64,000 bases of DNA from Solen grandis (lineage: Eukaryota; Mollusca; Bivalvia; Adapedonta; Solenidae). Under the pieces are notes generated by a model. The model was not told where the DNA came from, ran no database searches, and saw nothing but the letters and a program-made list of their open reading frames with translations. Both the position numbers and the translations under genes were made by a program. Positions 1 to 11,795 of this stretch are shown here, piece after piece (positions within the stretch are counted from its first letter, which is position 1; the number at the start of each line of letters is the position of its first letter). The stretch lies in the NCBI GenBank assembly GCA_021229015.1, contig CM037794.1:43413774-43477773 (forward strand), read 5' to 3'.

Positions 1-1423
1 AGAAGTACTGAACGGCCATTTGCTATTCATGTCATGAACAGTACAAGGGGTTGTCTGTTATTGTTGGATTTATTCAAATTGAAAGAATTTGTTAGATTTA
101 AGGGGTTATGAATTGGCTGCTAAACTATATAATGATTTCTTAAACAGAGTTTTTCACAGTATCTTATCAGAATGTGAAAATAAAGTGTGCTGTTGTAGAG
201 TTCAAATGTCACTTGTGATAAGAGTCACTGGTGATAAGATACAGCCTGGCATGATCTTTGTAGATGTAATGTTCTTGTCTAAAAAGGAAATGTTGAAAGT
301 AACTTATATCATAAATAGACCGTAATATATAGATAACTTGCTATTTAATACACCTACTTAATGACTGAATTGATGAAACATGTGACTGAGTTTTTGTGAT
401 GAGAAAAAACTGTCCTCTAAGAAGTGCTGATCAGTCATTTGTTGGTCCTCATTGCTTGTCTTCCATTTTTCTGAACTGAAAACATATTGTCTGCAGCATG
501 AGCTATAGAATGGACAGTTTTACTCTAGAGAAGTTACAGTCACAGCTGCCCAAGATGTTCCTGTTTATTGTTATTTATGTTTAAATCACTATGTTGTTTT
601 CACTTTTCTTTTGCTGTAATGCAGCAACACCCTTTTAGGCTTTTGAAAGTTAATGTTAAAATGCCCTTCCTATCAGAGCTTGTACAAAATGCCACAAAGT
701 TGGAATAGGGTTTAAAAAAAGAATATGGCAGAATGATGAAACTTTTGACTGAGTTTTTGTGATGTAGAAACAGTACTGAACAGCCATTTGCTACTCATGT
801 TAGTAACAGTAAAAGGGTTGTATGTCATCGTTAGATTTATTCAGATTGTTAGGTTTTGTAGACGTAAACAGTTTATCTTGTCCCCTGCTGTGAACAGAGG
901 TGACATATAGGGATCACTTTTCTGTTGTCTGTCCATGTGTTTGTCTGTCCATCACACATATTCCACCACGCTTATAATGGTTATAATGCTTGAGATCAAT
1001 GTATGATATGTATATTTACATGTTTTAAAAGGACTAAAGTGATGAAACTTCATGTGACTGAGTTTTTGTGATGTGAAAACAAGATGTCCTCTAAGAAGTG
1101 CTGATGAGTCATTTGTTTGCTATGTTTACTGTCTAAGGCAGTACCATAGTAATGTATTAGCCAAATTTTCATTATTTAAAAGTGCTGTTGCCTGTTTTCC
1201 AGTTGTTTGAACTGAAAACAAAATCTGTGGTGCTATAGAACTGTAAGATTCAGAATACAAATTTGCACAAGATGTACCTGTATTTTGTTTTAATGATAAA
1301 TACCAAATATTTGTATCAATACACACTGTGCATTTACTGTAATGCAGCCTCACACTTTTGGAACTTAATGTAAACATGTCCTCACTATCTGGTTACGGGC
1401 AAAGGGCTACAAATTAAGATTTT

Positions 1424-1567
1424 GCAGGGTTTCCCTTGATATTTTCAAATGGGGGACAAATGACCACTTCATATATATTGATAAAGTGACAAATTTTGAA
1501 ATGTTTGGGGGGTCATTTATGCAATTTGAGGACCCAAAATGGCAATTTTATGCTGCAGGGAAAACCC
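1424..1567. mobile_element. Short MITE-like repeat, copy 1
   Basis: A 144 bp segment begins GCAGGGTTTCCCTTG and ends TGCAGGGAAAACCC, which are imperfect inverted repeats. It has no coding capacity. A second copy at 3414-3557 lies at the same place in the next duplicated unit, so it was inserted before that duplication. Confidence 0.5.
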
Positions 1568-2454
1568 AGATTATGGTTTAATAATACATATGGCAGAATG
1601 ATGAAACTTTTGACTGAGTTTCTGTGACGTAGAAACACTGTCCTCTAAGAAGTACTGAACGGCCATTTGCTATTCATGTCATGAACAGTACAAGGGGTTG
1701 TCTGTTATTGTTGGATTTATTCAAATTGAAAGAATTTGTTAGATTTAAGGGGTTATGAATTGGCTGCTAAACTATATAATGATTTCTTAAACAGAGTTTT
1801 TCACAGTATCTTATCAGAATGTGAAAATTAAGTGTGCTGTTGTCGAGTTCAAATGTCACTTGTGATAAGAGTCACTGGTGATAAGATACAGCCTGGCATG
1901 ATCTTTGTAGATGTAATGTTCTTGTCTAAAAAGGAAATGTTGAAAGTAACTTATATCCTAAATAGAATGTAATATAATAATGACTGAATTGATGAAACAT
2001 ATGTGACTGAGTTTTTGTGATGAGAAAAAACTGTCCTCTAAGAAGTGCTGATCAGTCATTTGTTGGTCCTCATTGCTTGTCTTCCATTTTTCTGAACCGA
2101 AAACATATTGTCTGTAGCATGAGCTATAGAATGGACAGTTTTACTCTAGAGAATTTACATTCACAGCTGCCCAAGATGTACCTGTTTATTGTTATTTTTA
2201 TTTAAATCACTATGTTGTTTTCACTTTTCTTTTGCTGTAATGCAGCAACACCCTTTTAGGCTTTTGAAAGTTAATGTTAAAATGCCCTTCCTATCAGAGC
2301 TTGTACAAAATGCCACAAAGTTGGAATAGGGTTTAAAAAAAGAATATGGCAGAATGATGAAACTTTTGACTGAGTTTTTGTGATGTGAAAACAAGATGTC
2401 CTCTAAGAAGTGCTGATGAGTCATTTGTTTGCTATGTTTACTGTCTAAGGCAGT

Positions 2455-3166
2455 CGGTCCGGCGGTTGGTCTACAAATATTTGTCCGGAGCATTTCTTAG
2501 TTTATTTTTGCTAGTTAAATTTCCGGAAATTGGACCTTGATGAGAGGAAGTGTAGTACATAAGAACCATAACTCTGCATGTATTTTGAAAGGAGTTATTG
2601 CCCTTTGTCATTTTTAATCTTTTGATTTTGTCCGGACCATAACTCCAATACTAAAGTAGCTAGGTTGATGAAACTTCATATGTAGATTGATCTTGATGAG
2701 AGGAAGTGCAGTGCACAAGAAAACCACAATGTAAATTCTTAAAGACAGGTTTTTGCAAACAATAAATATGGATGTGAACCATAATTAGACTGCATTTTTT
2801 TTTCTCCTCAGCTACAGATCTTGGGGGCAAATTGTTTTCTTCTGTGTGTCTGTATGTGTGTCTCTCTGTCTATCTGTCTGTCTGTCAAAACTTTTTAGCA
2901 TTGTCCAAAACTTTTGAACCATTGCTCACACTAACTTTAAACCTTACATACATGTAGTCTTTCACTCACGCAAACTTTTGAAACTGTATTCCTACACATG
3001 ACAGACTTCCGGTGTGGGTATTGATCACCTTTAGTGATAATATTTTTTTTTGGTATGCTTATAAGCCCAAATCCTATGTGTGAACATTCGTTTTATGTGT
3101 CATGTGAATACATCCTGTGTCAAAGATGGGGGTGGGGGTATGAATCACCTTCAGTGATAGTTCCAG
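2455..3166. repeat. Dispersed mollusc-type repeat inserted in array unit 2
   Basis: Sequence shared with unit 1 stops after 'CTAAGGCAGT' at 2454 and resumes at 'TTTAAAAGTGCTG' at 3167. The insert holds 'TCCGGACCATAACTCC', 'GATGAGAGGAAGTGCAGT' and a 'GTCTGTCTGTC' run, typical of non-coding dispersed repeats in bivalves (family assignment from memory). The corresponding 30-40 bp of unit 1 were lost at the insertion site. Confidence 0.65.
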
Positions 3167-3413
3167 TTTAAAAGTGCTGTTGCCTGTTTTCCAGTTCTCT
3201 GAACTGAAAACAAAATCTGTGGTGCTATAGAACTGTAAGATTCAGAATACAAATTTGCTCAAGATGTACCAGTATTTTGTTTTAATGATAAATACCAAAT
3301 ATTTGTATCAATACACACTGCATTTACTGTAATGCAGCCTCACACTTTTGGAACTTAATGTAAACATGTCCTCACTATCTGGTTACGGGCAAAGGGCTAC
3401 AAATTAAGATTTT

Positions 3414-3557
3414 GCAGGGTTTCCCTTGATATTTTCAAATGGGGGACAAATGACCACTTCATATATATTGATAAAGTGACAAATTTTGAAATGTTTGGGG
3501 GGTCATTTATGCAATTTGAGGACCAAAATTGGCAATTTTATGCTGCAGGGAAAACCC
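3414..3557. mobile_element. Short MITE-like repeat, copy 2
   Basis: Second copy of the 144 bp GCAGGGTTT...AAACCC repeat, nearly identical to the one at 1424-1567. Confidence 0.5.
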
Positions 3558-3704
3558 AGATTATGGTTTAATAATACATATGGCAGAATGATGAAACTTT
3601 TGACTGAGTTTCTGTGACGTAGAAACACTGTCCTCTAAGAAGTACTGAACAGCCATTTGCTATTCATGTCATTAACAGTACAAGGTTTGTCCGTTATCAT
3701 TTGA

Positions 3705-3995
3705 TATTACACATGGTTTGCACAGGTCTTGAAAAACACTTGAATTTTATGTCCGTCTTGAAAAACCCTAAAAAATTACATTTGCTTAAAGAATCCTTGA
3801 AAAACCATTGAATTAAAATTTCAACATTGATCAGAAAAAAAAGTGTTTATAACGTTTTTAAATAATCAAAGGAAACATATTTATATCAGTGTAGAAGCAT
3901 AAGTTTCACTTTATGTAAGTCCTTAATTTTGAATTTAAAGGCCTTAATCCTTGAAAGACCCATTAAATTTTGCTTTAGAAAATTTGTATGAACCA
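3705..3995. repeat. 'CTTGAAAAAC' dispersed repeat
   Basis: The stretch repeats phrases such as 'CAGGTCTTGAAAAACACTTG', 'CCTTGAAAAACC' and 'CCTTGAAAGACC'. It resembles the non-autonomous hAT-like repeats common in invertebrates that carry 'TATTGAAAAGTATTG' motifs. It is non-coding, and the family is a guess. Confidence 0.35.
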
Positions 3996-4051
3996 TGATT
4001 CAGTTAGGTTTTGTTAGATTTGAACAGTTAATAAACTGACTTTACTATTTG

Positions 4052-4228
4052 AGTTTACCCTTGCTTCGACAGTATTTCAGTCATATAGCGATACCCAGCT
4101 AATTACAGGTGGAGGAAGACCCCGAATGCACTGAGGCATCTGGGTAGAACCACCGACCTACCGCAAGCCAGCTGGAAGGCTTTTTCACATGAAAATCTGA
4201 ATGACTGCCGAGATTCGAACCCACATGG
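4052..4228 (-). mobile_element. 5'-truncated tRNA-derived SINE
   Basis: On the minus strand this matches the body of the SINE at 10765-11012, from the B box (GATTCGAACCCAC read on the plus strand) through 'CCAGCTGGCTTGCGGTAGG' to the end 'GTCGAAGC...GGTAAACTC'. The A-box half is missing, and no target-site duplication is visible. Confidence 0.8.
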
Positions 4229-5410
4229 TGAATGCATATATGAAGATAAAACTGAGTCTTTAATACTTTAGTGGGAAAAGGTTAAGGCAGATTGTTGAGA
4301 TTGTATGTGCCATTGCAGTATTCTAAGATACTGCCAAGGCATTAAAAAAAATTGGAAATGTTTAAAGTGACCTATATATCTTGAACTTGTCCTGATTAAT
4401 GGAAGGCTGGCTTTTTTAATACACAAATATATATGGTCTTAAAGAGGTCTATTGAATGACTGAATTGATGAAACTTTATGTGACTGAGTTTTTGTGATGT
4501 GAAAACACTGTCCTCTAAGAAGTGCTGATCAGTCATTTATCTTGTGTATTTTCTCTTTTTAACTTAGTGCCACATTAATGTTTATGCTAGGTTCTCAATA
4601 ATGTACTGTATTCCCTTTGCATTTGTTGTAATGCAGACACATTATTTTGAGAAAAGAGGTAAAAAATGTTATCATTTTCTGGTCTTGAATAAGCTGCTAT
4701 AAATTTGGAATAGGATTTAAAAAAAAATAATAATGGCACGATGAAACTTTTAACTGAGTGTCTGAGACATAGAAACACTGTCCTAAGAAGTACAGACCAG
4801 CCATTTGCTGTTCATGTCATCAAAAGGAAAAGGGGTTGTCCATCATTCTTTGATTTATTCAGGTTGTGTGATTTAGTTAGATTTTTACTAATGTAATTCT
4901 ATTTCTTCATATTTATGAAAATGAAAACTGATCCTTCACAGTATAGTGAGAAAAAGTGTTTGTAAATTGTTGAGGTTTAATTTGCCAGTGGTTGTATGCT
5001 GTTGTGGGGTTTATTCGGTTTGTGTGATTTTGTAATTGTCTATGAATTGACAGCTCATGCTAATCCATTGTATTTTAGCACCTCAAATGAAGGGATACAT
5101 CATGGATTCACCTGTGGTTCCCAGCTAAGTTATAATTTTTGTAACTGATGACTTGATGTTGAAATACTTTGATATTTCATTGAATTTCTAAATGGCAACT
5201 ATGATGTTCTTGTGACCTTTTTGTATTGAGTTACAAATAATTAGTCAAAAGTTGTCCACATGGAATGACTGAGAGGATGAAGCTTTCATCTGAGTGCTAG
5301 TGATTAGATAAACACTGTCCTCTAAGAAGTGCTGATCAGTCATGTTACTTTGCTGTGCAATTACAAAGTGTTCTCTTTTGCATAATGTTATTGGGACTGA
5401 CTTAGTTTTT

Positions 5411-5690
5411 ATGCCCCCACCAAAATTGGGGATGGGGGGGACATAAATTTGCCTTTGTCCATCTGTACATACATCTGTCTGTTCCGAAACTTTGTGACAT
5501 GCATAACTCCGAAACTCTGAAAGTATTTGTACTACATACTTGAAACTTCATGGATATATTATTCAGGGCATGAATTTGTGCACCTGTGTATTTTTATTGA
5601 AACTTCGTGAACATGACTCAGGTCATGACTTGCACACCTTTGTGTTGGCCTTTGTTTTGGAAAATGCGACGGGTGGGGGCATCTGTGTTC
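5411..5690. repeat. 'ATGCCCCC...GGGGGGACATAAA' dispersed repeat
   Basis: It begins ATGCCCCCACCAAAATTGGGG, a small inverted repeat, followed by 'TTTGTCCATCTGTACATACATCTGTCTG' type sequence. This is a familiar non-coding repeat in bivalve genomes. The right boundary is unclear. Confidence 0.5.
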
Positions 5691-5890
5691 CCAGGACACA
5701 TTTCTGGTTTCATCTGGGAATGAGCTGTTTTATGAAGGGGCTTTTATGTAACTATAGGAGTTTTGTTTTCAGTTGCTGTTGTGAGGATGTACATGTTTAT
5801 TTTATGCTAACTGATGAAATACTGTGTTCTGTTAGATAAAATCCATATCCCACAGTGTTTGTGATATAGATAGGCTAGAACTACTTTTTA

Positions 5891-6588
5891 GCTCACCTAA
5901 GCACAACGTGCTCATGGTGAGCTTTTCTGATCGCCTTTTGTCTGTGCGTCCGTCGTCAACAATTTCTTAAAACAACATCTCCTTCTAAACTACTCACTGG
6001 ATTTTGATAAAACTTCACAGGAATGTTCATGAAAAAAACTTGAAAAATCTTCTACTCAGAAACCACAAGGCATAGAGTTAAGATATTTGGTGTGTAGCAT
6101 TGTCTAGTGGATCTCTACCAAGTTTGTTCAAATCATGACCATTGGGTCAAATTTGGCACCACCAAAGGGGTCCCTTATTTTACATAGGCTAATATAGGAA
6201 ATTCTCAGAAACCGCAAGGCCTGGTGTTAAGATATTTGATGTGTAGCATTGTCTAGTGGATCTCTACCAAGTTTGTTCAAATCATGAATCATGCATTGTC
6301 TAGTGGATCTATACTTAGTTTGTTCAAATCATGGTCCTGGGGTCAAAATTGGCCTCACCCCAGGGATCACTTGATTTTACATAGACTTATTTTGGAAAAA
6401 ACTAGAAAAATCTTCATCTCAGAAACAACAAGGTCTGGAGTTTAGATATTTGGTATGTAACATGGGCTAATAGACCTCTACCAAGTTTGTTCAAATCATG
6501 TCTCTGGGGTCAAATTTGGCTCTGCCCCAGGGGTCACTTGATTTTACATAGCCTAATGATACCAGGTGAGCGATCCAGGGCCATCATG
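5891..6588. mobile_element. GCTCACC/GGTGAGC dispersed element with internal tandem repeats
   Basis: The left end GCTCACCTAAGCACAACGTG is followed by the mirrored GGTGAGCTTTT. The right end is 'ACCAGGTGAGCGATCCAGGG'. Inside, a module of about 120-170 bp ('CTCTACCAAGTTTGTTCAAATCATG', 'GGGGTCA', 'TTGATTTTACATAG') repeats about four times. No coding frame is present. This repeat class is abundant in bivalves and probably moves as a non-autonomous DNA element. Confidence 0.6.
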
Positions 6589-6877
6589 AAAAAATGTTTG
6601 TTTTGAGTGGATATGGAAGATATCATATCTCGGAATGATACAATTTTCACATTTTCACTCTCACTACACGCTCATGAAAATATTAAGATTTATCACTTCT
6701 TGGTGTGATATATTTTATATACCAAAAAAACAAAAAAATATCTTCTATATATCCTTTTTACTTATACCTAAGGTGTAATAAATTGAATTTCTAAGTTTCT
6801 TACTCCTGTGGCTGACATAGAAATATGCAAGGTAACCAGTGTTGATCTCTGTACATGCAACTCTTGTCTGTCTACAG

Positions 6878-8390
6878 TTCAGTGGAGGAGTGGACTGGAG
6901 AAGTCGCCTTGACAACCAGAGGGGTGCAGTACTGGCCACAGAACTGAAGAACAACAGTTGTAAGCTGGCCAAATGGACCGTCTGTTCCTTGCTTGCTGGA
7001 TCTGACCAGCTCAAGTTTGGGTATGCTGTGTTCTCTGATGTAATCATGAAAGATATACATGTATTTATGGATTTTGAAATATGACTACAACATGTATACA
7101 TTTAATATTTTTGTTACACTTTCATTTCTTTTTTAAGTTTAAAGCAGGTGCTGTAAATTATTGATTTTCGTTTACATTAAAATTTCATTGATGGTGTACC
7201 TGATAATGTAAGGGAATTTCATGGGTACATTCATTTGTGGATCTATGTTCTAAAAACCGCAAGGTCAGTATGAGACAGGTTTTCGTGGGGATTAATATTT
7301 GTGGATATAACCCTCTATGAAATTGATGGAAATTTGTGTCCTATGAAAATTAATGAATTCAGTGTACTCTCAGGGCTGTTTTTCTGTGTGTTTGTTCCTT
7401 ATTGAAAAGTAAAGAATTTTGAACTGCAAATTGCCATAACTGCATGATCAGTGCAAAATAGTGTTTATATCCCTGGTGCCAACTTCAATGACACAACAAG
7501 TTAATACAAGTTTGGTAACCAGAACGTCCCTTGTTTGATACAAACCTCTGTTATAATCAAAATATTTTACTTCTCAAAAAAGTGAAAAAGTTGTCAGGTA
7601 CCTACCTGCTTAGGCGCTGGCAGTGGTTCTTCAGTGGTCATGTTGAAAGACACATGATTTTTACCCTATTCCAGGTATGTGTCCCGTAACCACCAGAAGG
7701 ACACCGCTAACCATGTGATATTGGGCACGCAGCAGTTCAAGCCGACCGAGTTTGCCAACCAGATAAACCTGAACATGGACAACGCCTGGGCCATCCTGCG
7801 CTGTATCATTGACATCTGCTTCAAACTGAAGGAGGGAAAATACCTCATCATGAAGGACCCCAACAAGGTAGAGATGGAAACTTCATAGAGATGGGTTTGG
7901 GAGACACTGATTGTAATAAGCTGAAATGATACTAAATGAAGCTATTGAGATTACATATTTCTTTTGGCTGTTTTATTAATTTCAGTACTCAATATACAAT
8001 GTCATATAAGAGCCTATGTCCATCACATAGAGCTGTCCAGTATTCAATATACACTAAGCAATATCATGGCTTTGTCCATGTATTACATGACCATTACGAT
8101 GATCTTTCCTTGTGTCATAACCAAAAGCAAAGTTCTTCAATCACATTTCACAAATACGAGTATAGAAGTGGTGATATGGACAATATTTTAAAAGGCCTTT
8201 GATATATTTTTAAAGAATTTAGATGGACACACATTCACTGATAATTTCACTATGAAAATGTGTGTGTATTTCATAGGGTGTGGTTCGAATTTACAATATC
8301 CCAGACAACACGTTTGAAACTGACGAGGAGGAAGAGGAGAGCGATGAGGACAGTGAAGAGGATAGTGATGATGAAGGTGAGGGGCCATAA
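6878..8390 (+). CDS. EIF3D: Eukaryotic translation initiation factor 3 subunit D, 3' exons
   Basis: Three spliced exons encode the C-terminal part of eIF3d, the eIF3 subunit that contacts the mRNA cap and links eIF3 to the 40S ribosome in the cytoplasm. Exon 1 (6878-7020, after CTACAG) reads [20 protein letters not shown] then [14 protein letters not shown]. Exon 2 (7675-7867, after TTCCAG, before GTAGAG) carries [21 protein letters not shown] and the [20 protein letters not shown] segment. Exon 3 (8277-8390, after TTCATAG) holds [14 protein letters not shown] and an acidic Glu/Asp/Ser tail, then TAA. Splice phases agree (phase 2 across a split Gly codon, then phase 0). The order and wording match the animal eIF3d C terminus. 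The first roughly 400 residues are not found in 1-6877 and must lie upstream or in exons I could not see. The intron at 7021-7674 holds a 'GGATTTCGTGG'-type repeat only. Confidence 0.93.
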
Positions 8391-9125
8391 ATATCATAGA
8401 TAAATAATCATCTTATATAATATAAATATATATCATAAATCTTTGGACTTCCATTACCAGTTTACAAAATGATTGTCATCAGGAATAAGGACCTGTGTGA
8501 CCAGTACACAATAGTCAGAGAGTAATAGCTGATCAGGTTTACACTGTTTGCCATGCCTCACTGCTGTAAGATGAAAGAGTTACATTAATATCCATACAGG
8601 CTGAGAAAGAATATCTGTCAGATTAACTATGCAATGCACTGAGAAATACTTAGGAGCAAATTTCATCATTCTTATTTCACTAATGAAAATATCCAGATAT
8701 TTTGTATCTTAACAAATATTGTTAGTTATCAAAGTTATAATTTATGTCACCTTAGTCATTTACTTGAATTTCATTAAACAATAATGCTGTAGTGCTTTTC
8801 TACCTTATTTGAAAATTTATTTCTTTGTGCTAAGTTTTGTAGGTGGAATTTGAATTAGGCAATAAAAGGGGTAACAGAGTGTAATATGGCCTGTTATACC
8901 AGAAAGGTTAAAAGGTTTTTTTTTTAATTGGAAATTTTACACAGTAGAAAAGTGTAATTGATGCTTATTCTAAATATTATATAAAAAATAACCAGTGTCT
9001 CTATTTCATTGTTGAGTGGCACTCTTAATATTCATAAGATTCCTTAGCTAATACAGAATATTTGTTCCAAATTGAGAGAAACAACTATTACTGTAAAAAG
9101 GAATGGGACATTATTTTGTCCCCAG

Positions 9126-9223
9126 AGGCTAAGGAACAACAGCAGTCCATCTTAAAGAAAACAATCCTTTACAGTCGTTCTTTAATTGGAAGATTCAGAA
9201 TTACTTGCGGAGAATTTGAATAA
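9126..9223 (+). CDS. EIF3D: Possible alternative last exon of eIF3d
   Basis: In exon 3 the codons GAT GAT GAA are followed by G|GTGAGG, a strong donor site. A pyrimidine-rich acceptor TTTGTCCCCAG ends at 9125, and the phase fits. Joining there replaces the short tail EGEGP with E-AKEQQQSILKKTILYS and ends at TAA 9221-9223. A polyadenylation signal follows at 9462. The added residues do not match any eIF3d tail I recall, so this is a splice-site inference only. Confidence 0.35.
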
Positions 9224-9461
9224 CTTATTTATGATCACATTCATTGTATGATTGACACTTGAGTGTTTATGCTTATTTTGTGCATATTCACTAACTGTTA
9301 TTCCGCCATCCTATATTTTCAGAGACTGAGAAGTAAACTAGTAATTGATGTCACAAGAATCATCACCATTTGTTACCGTGGGTGTGGAATCTATGGACTT
9401 GTTTCCTGCAGTATTTATTGGGTGAATTCAACAGTGCTATATCAAAATATTGGAACATTAG

Positions 9462-9467
9462 AATAAA
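9462..9467 (+). terminator. Candidate poly(A) signal AATAAA
   Basis: AATAAA in 'GAATAAAGGATTG' lies 239 bp after the alternative eIF3d stop. Another AATAAA at 8861-8866 would suit the shorter form that stops at 8390. Neither is confirmed by transcript evidence. Confidence 0.35.
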
Positions 9468-10764
9468 GGATTGATTTGTTTGAAAATGATTTTATAAATT
9501 ATTCATTTGCATCATCATGAAAGTAATAATTAAAAATTGAAAATGAATTTATTTCGTTGTTCTTTTATCCCATATTGTCACAAAGAAAATCTATTAGTGA
9601 TAAAACCAAAGAAAAAATGCGTTCTATGTCTTAACTGCTGAATCACGTACATGTACTTTGGTAAGATTATTTTTAGTAACACAAAGTTATTGCCCTTGAA
9701 CTGTTTATGTAATAAGAATTTCTAATTATTTTTAAAATGAAATTAGTATTGTGCATTTATTTTACATGAAAGTAAAAGCATTGAATTGTAAAAATCCAGA
9801 ATCATTCCGTAGACACCAAGGAATGAATTTTAATGATATTTAAGATAAATAGATATTAATATGTGTTCCTATTGTTATATTCTTTTTTATGTTAACCGTT
9901 TACATATGACTCCTTTGTGAGGATCAAATCAGTGATTTTTCTGTCCCCAAGATGTTCTCCTGAGGTACTCTAAAGGTTTGAGCACCTGTACTGTCAAAAC
10001 ATTGCTCACTAACAGAACTCTCAAGAGGATGCGTTTCTAAAGGTGGTTAATTTGAACCCTGCTGAGAGCAAGGATTTGTTCATGATCTTCCATGACGCTA
10101 AGTACTGGTCCAACCCAGAAATAGTAGAGAAGGATTAGCACAAGTTGTAAGACCTTGTTCTCAGTCAACTTAAATAACTTTTTAACCCTTTCCCTCATAG
10201 ATTACAATATACTTTACCCACAAACACTGACCTGGACTATTGCTATATCCTTGCTTGTTGTCAATATATAATTGTAATCCTTTGTTATCCATGCAAATTT
10301 AAAGGTCTGGATCTATCCATTGACATGAAACTGAATATTTCATTACGTCCACTACTGAGGTATGAAATACATACATGTATAGAGGATCTAACAAAAGAAT
10401 GTCATCGTGTAGTGAAAATATTAGATATGTAGTTGTCTAAATGGATACAAAACGATCTTCTGTCGAGAATGATTTCTGTCGACGAATTTAAGATAAACGC
10501 AAAAGAAACTGCATGTTTGGTTTTCGCATAACTATAGTTATATTGGTCCAAACAGTTTAACATGTAAACCATGTGATGCACGGATCTTTGTCTATCAAAT
10601 AATGGGTACATCCGGTCACTGTTTGCTTAAGTTTTATGTAACGCCTCAAAAGAAACGTTTTGCACGATTTGCCCGTGCACTGTGAATCAATGTAAAATTG
10701 GTAATAAAAAAATTATCGATACTTTCTTCCAAGTCCAAAGAGAAAGAAAAGCACAAAACATTTT
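9468..10764. other. Intergenic, no gene recognised
   Basis: AT-rich sequence with only short open frames and no recognised domain or repeat. Confidence 0.5.
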
Positions 10765-11012
10765 TGGGGCTGCCGTGGCCGAGCGGTTACAGTCGTGGAC
10801 TACACATTTCTCAGCCCCTCACCGCTGTGGGTTCGAATCCCTGTAGGGGCTTCGGATTTTTCATGTGAGGAAGCCTTCCAGCTGGCTTGCGGTAGGTCGG
10901 TGGTTCTACCCGGGTACCTCTGTGTGCTCGGGGCCTTCCTCCACCTGTAATTAGCTGGACGTCGCTATATGATTGAAATACTATCGCAGCGACGGTAAAT
11001 CCAAATACAAAT
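10765..11012 (+). mobile_element. tRNA-derived SINE (family 1) with 12 bp target duplication
   Basis: The head GGCTGCCGTGGCCGAGCGG is an RNA polymerase III A box of a Leu/Ser-type tRNA, and GGTTCGAATCC is the B box. The body 'CTTCCAGCTGGCTTGCGGTAGG' and 'TAATTAGCTGGACGTCGC' is shared with copies at 4052, 23554, 44013 and 53121. It ends in a CAAATACAAATAC tail. ACAAAACATTTT flanks both sides (10753-10764 and 11013-11024). It may be a member of the molluscan SINE families such as RUDI, which I could not verify. Confidence 0.93.
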
Positions 11013-11039
11013 ACAAAACATTTTGATTTTTTTCTTCAA

Positions 11040-11410
11040 AACTTGGAATGCCGTGACGAAGCTTTTATGGTGCTTAGTAGAGGTGATTCCGTCGAAGTCG
11101 CACGAGCATTAAATTGCCACAGAAACACTGTTACGTAATCTTAAAAGGGTTCAGCAAACTCGTCTTCGACCTGACAGGCTTCGCGTAACTGACGTCAGAT
11201 TAGACTGTCATTTAGAACTGACGCATACAAGACGTCGTTTCCAAACCGCTACTGCTACAGCAAGACGGTACGGTATAAGTAAATACCGTTCTGAGGTTTC
11301 TGCGTCACTTTGTCCGACCCATAAGACCTAGGTAAGCATGCTTGGGGACAATATTTCTCCACGTGTCGTGCAACGTTACGTCGATTCCGCGAGACCCCGT
11401 ATTTTACAAG
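11040..11410 (+). pseudogene. Tc1-like transposase remnant
   Basis: Translation in shifting frames shows pieces of a Tc1/mariner-superfamily transposase in the right order. AFMVLSRGDSVEVARALNCH followed by RNTV resembles the first helix-turn-helix. RVTDVRLDCHLELTHTRRRF then QTATATARRYGISKYRSEV resembles the second DNA-binding half. VVQRYVDSARPRIL resembles the 'AQRYVDEVL.P' motif late in the catalytic domain. The catalytic middle between these pieces is missing. Stops and frameshifts (for example TAA after RNTVT) show it is dead. It starts just after the SINE, and no terminal inverted repeats are visible. Confidence 0.75.
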
Positions 11411-11745
11411 TCAAAGAGAAAGTCAAAAAATGTAATTTAATCACAACAAAAATCCATTAATACGATTTGCGTATTTTTCATTTGGACCCCTACCACTTTT
11501 ATTCGATTAACACGTCTCTACAGAAAACGCTATTTTTATTAAATACGTCATTTTGTAGGCAACTGAATAAGCTAAAAAAAAAAATGGTTCCAAACATAAA
11601 GAACTTTCTGTAAAGAAAATCTGACAAAATTAATCTTCACCCTATGCACAGTTTCTTTTGCGTAAAGAGTATATTTTCAGTAGATGGTGACCACTATTGA
11701 CAGATAAAATTTATTGCCTAACACAACGTAACAGCTGTTTTTGTT

Positions 11746-11795
11746 CTTTTTTATATTTGTTTATTGGGTTTAACATCCCGCCGACAGTATTTCAG
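11746..11795 (-). repeat. SINE 3'-tail fragment
   Basis: 'TTGTTTATTGGGTTTAACATCCCGCCGACAGTATTTCAG' is the reverse of the conserved SINE tail 'CTGAAATACTGTCGG...GTTAAACCCAAC'. Similar scraps lie at 14845-14877, 25808-25840 and 50861-50895. Confidence 0.6.

Larger units (their letters stand above)
1..3700 (+). repeat. Higher-order direct duplication, about 1.65 kb unit
   Basis: Positions 1-720 match 1648-2340 almost base for base, an offset of 1647. Positions 1340-1650 match about 3325-3640. The second unit lacks the segment equivalent to about 750-1060, which looks like a deletion between two of its own sub-repeats. It also carries a foreign insertion at 2455-3166. Together these give a duplicated unit of roughly 1.65 kb with a partial third copy starting near 3638. 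Confidence 0.85.
1..5350. repeat. Decayed array of 350-400 bp repeats
   Basis: A recurring block contains 'GATGAAAC', then 'TGACTGAGTTTTTGTGATG', 'GAAAAC', 'TGTCCTCTAAGAAGT' and 'CAGTCATTTG'. It occurs near 1 (partial), 370, 735, 1040, 1600, 1990, 2355, 3590, 4455, 4740 and 5270. Sequence between the blocks is also partly shared ('CTGTAATGCAGC', 'GAACTGAAAACA'). The spacing is irregular because of indels and insertions. No coding frame is conserved between copies, so I read this as non-coding repeat sequence, perhaps within an intron of the eIF3d gene that ends downstream. Confidence 0.8.

Noticed and set aside
1..6877. Upstream eIF3d exons
   Set aside because: I looked for the residues expected just before FSGGVDW and found no matching segment with splice sites. 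They may lie outside the window.
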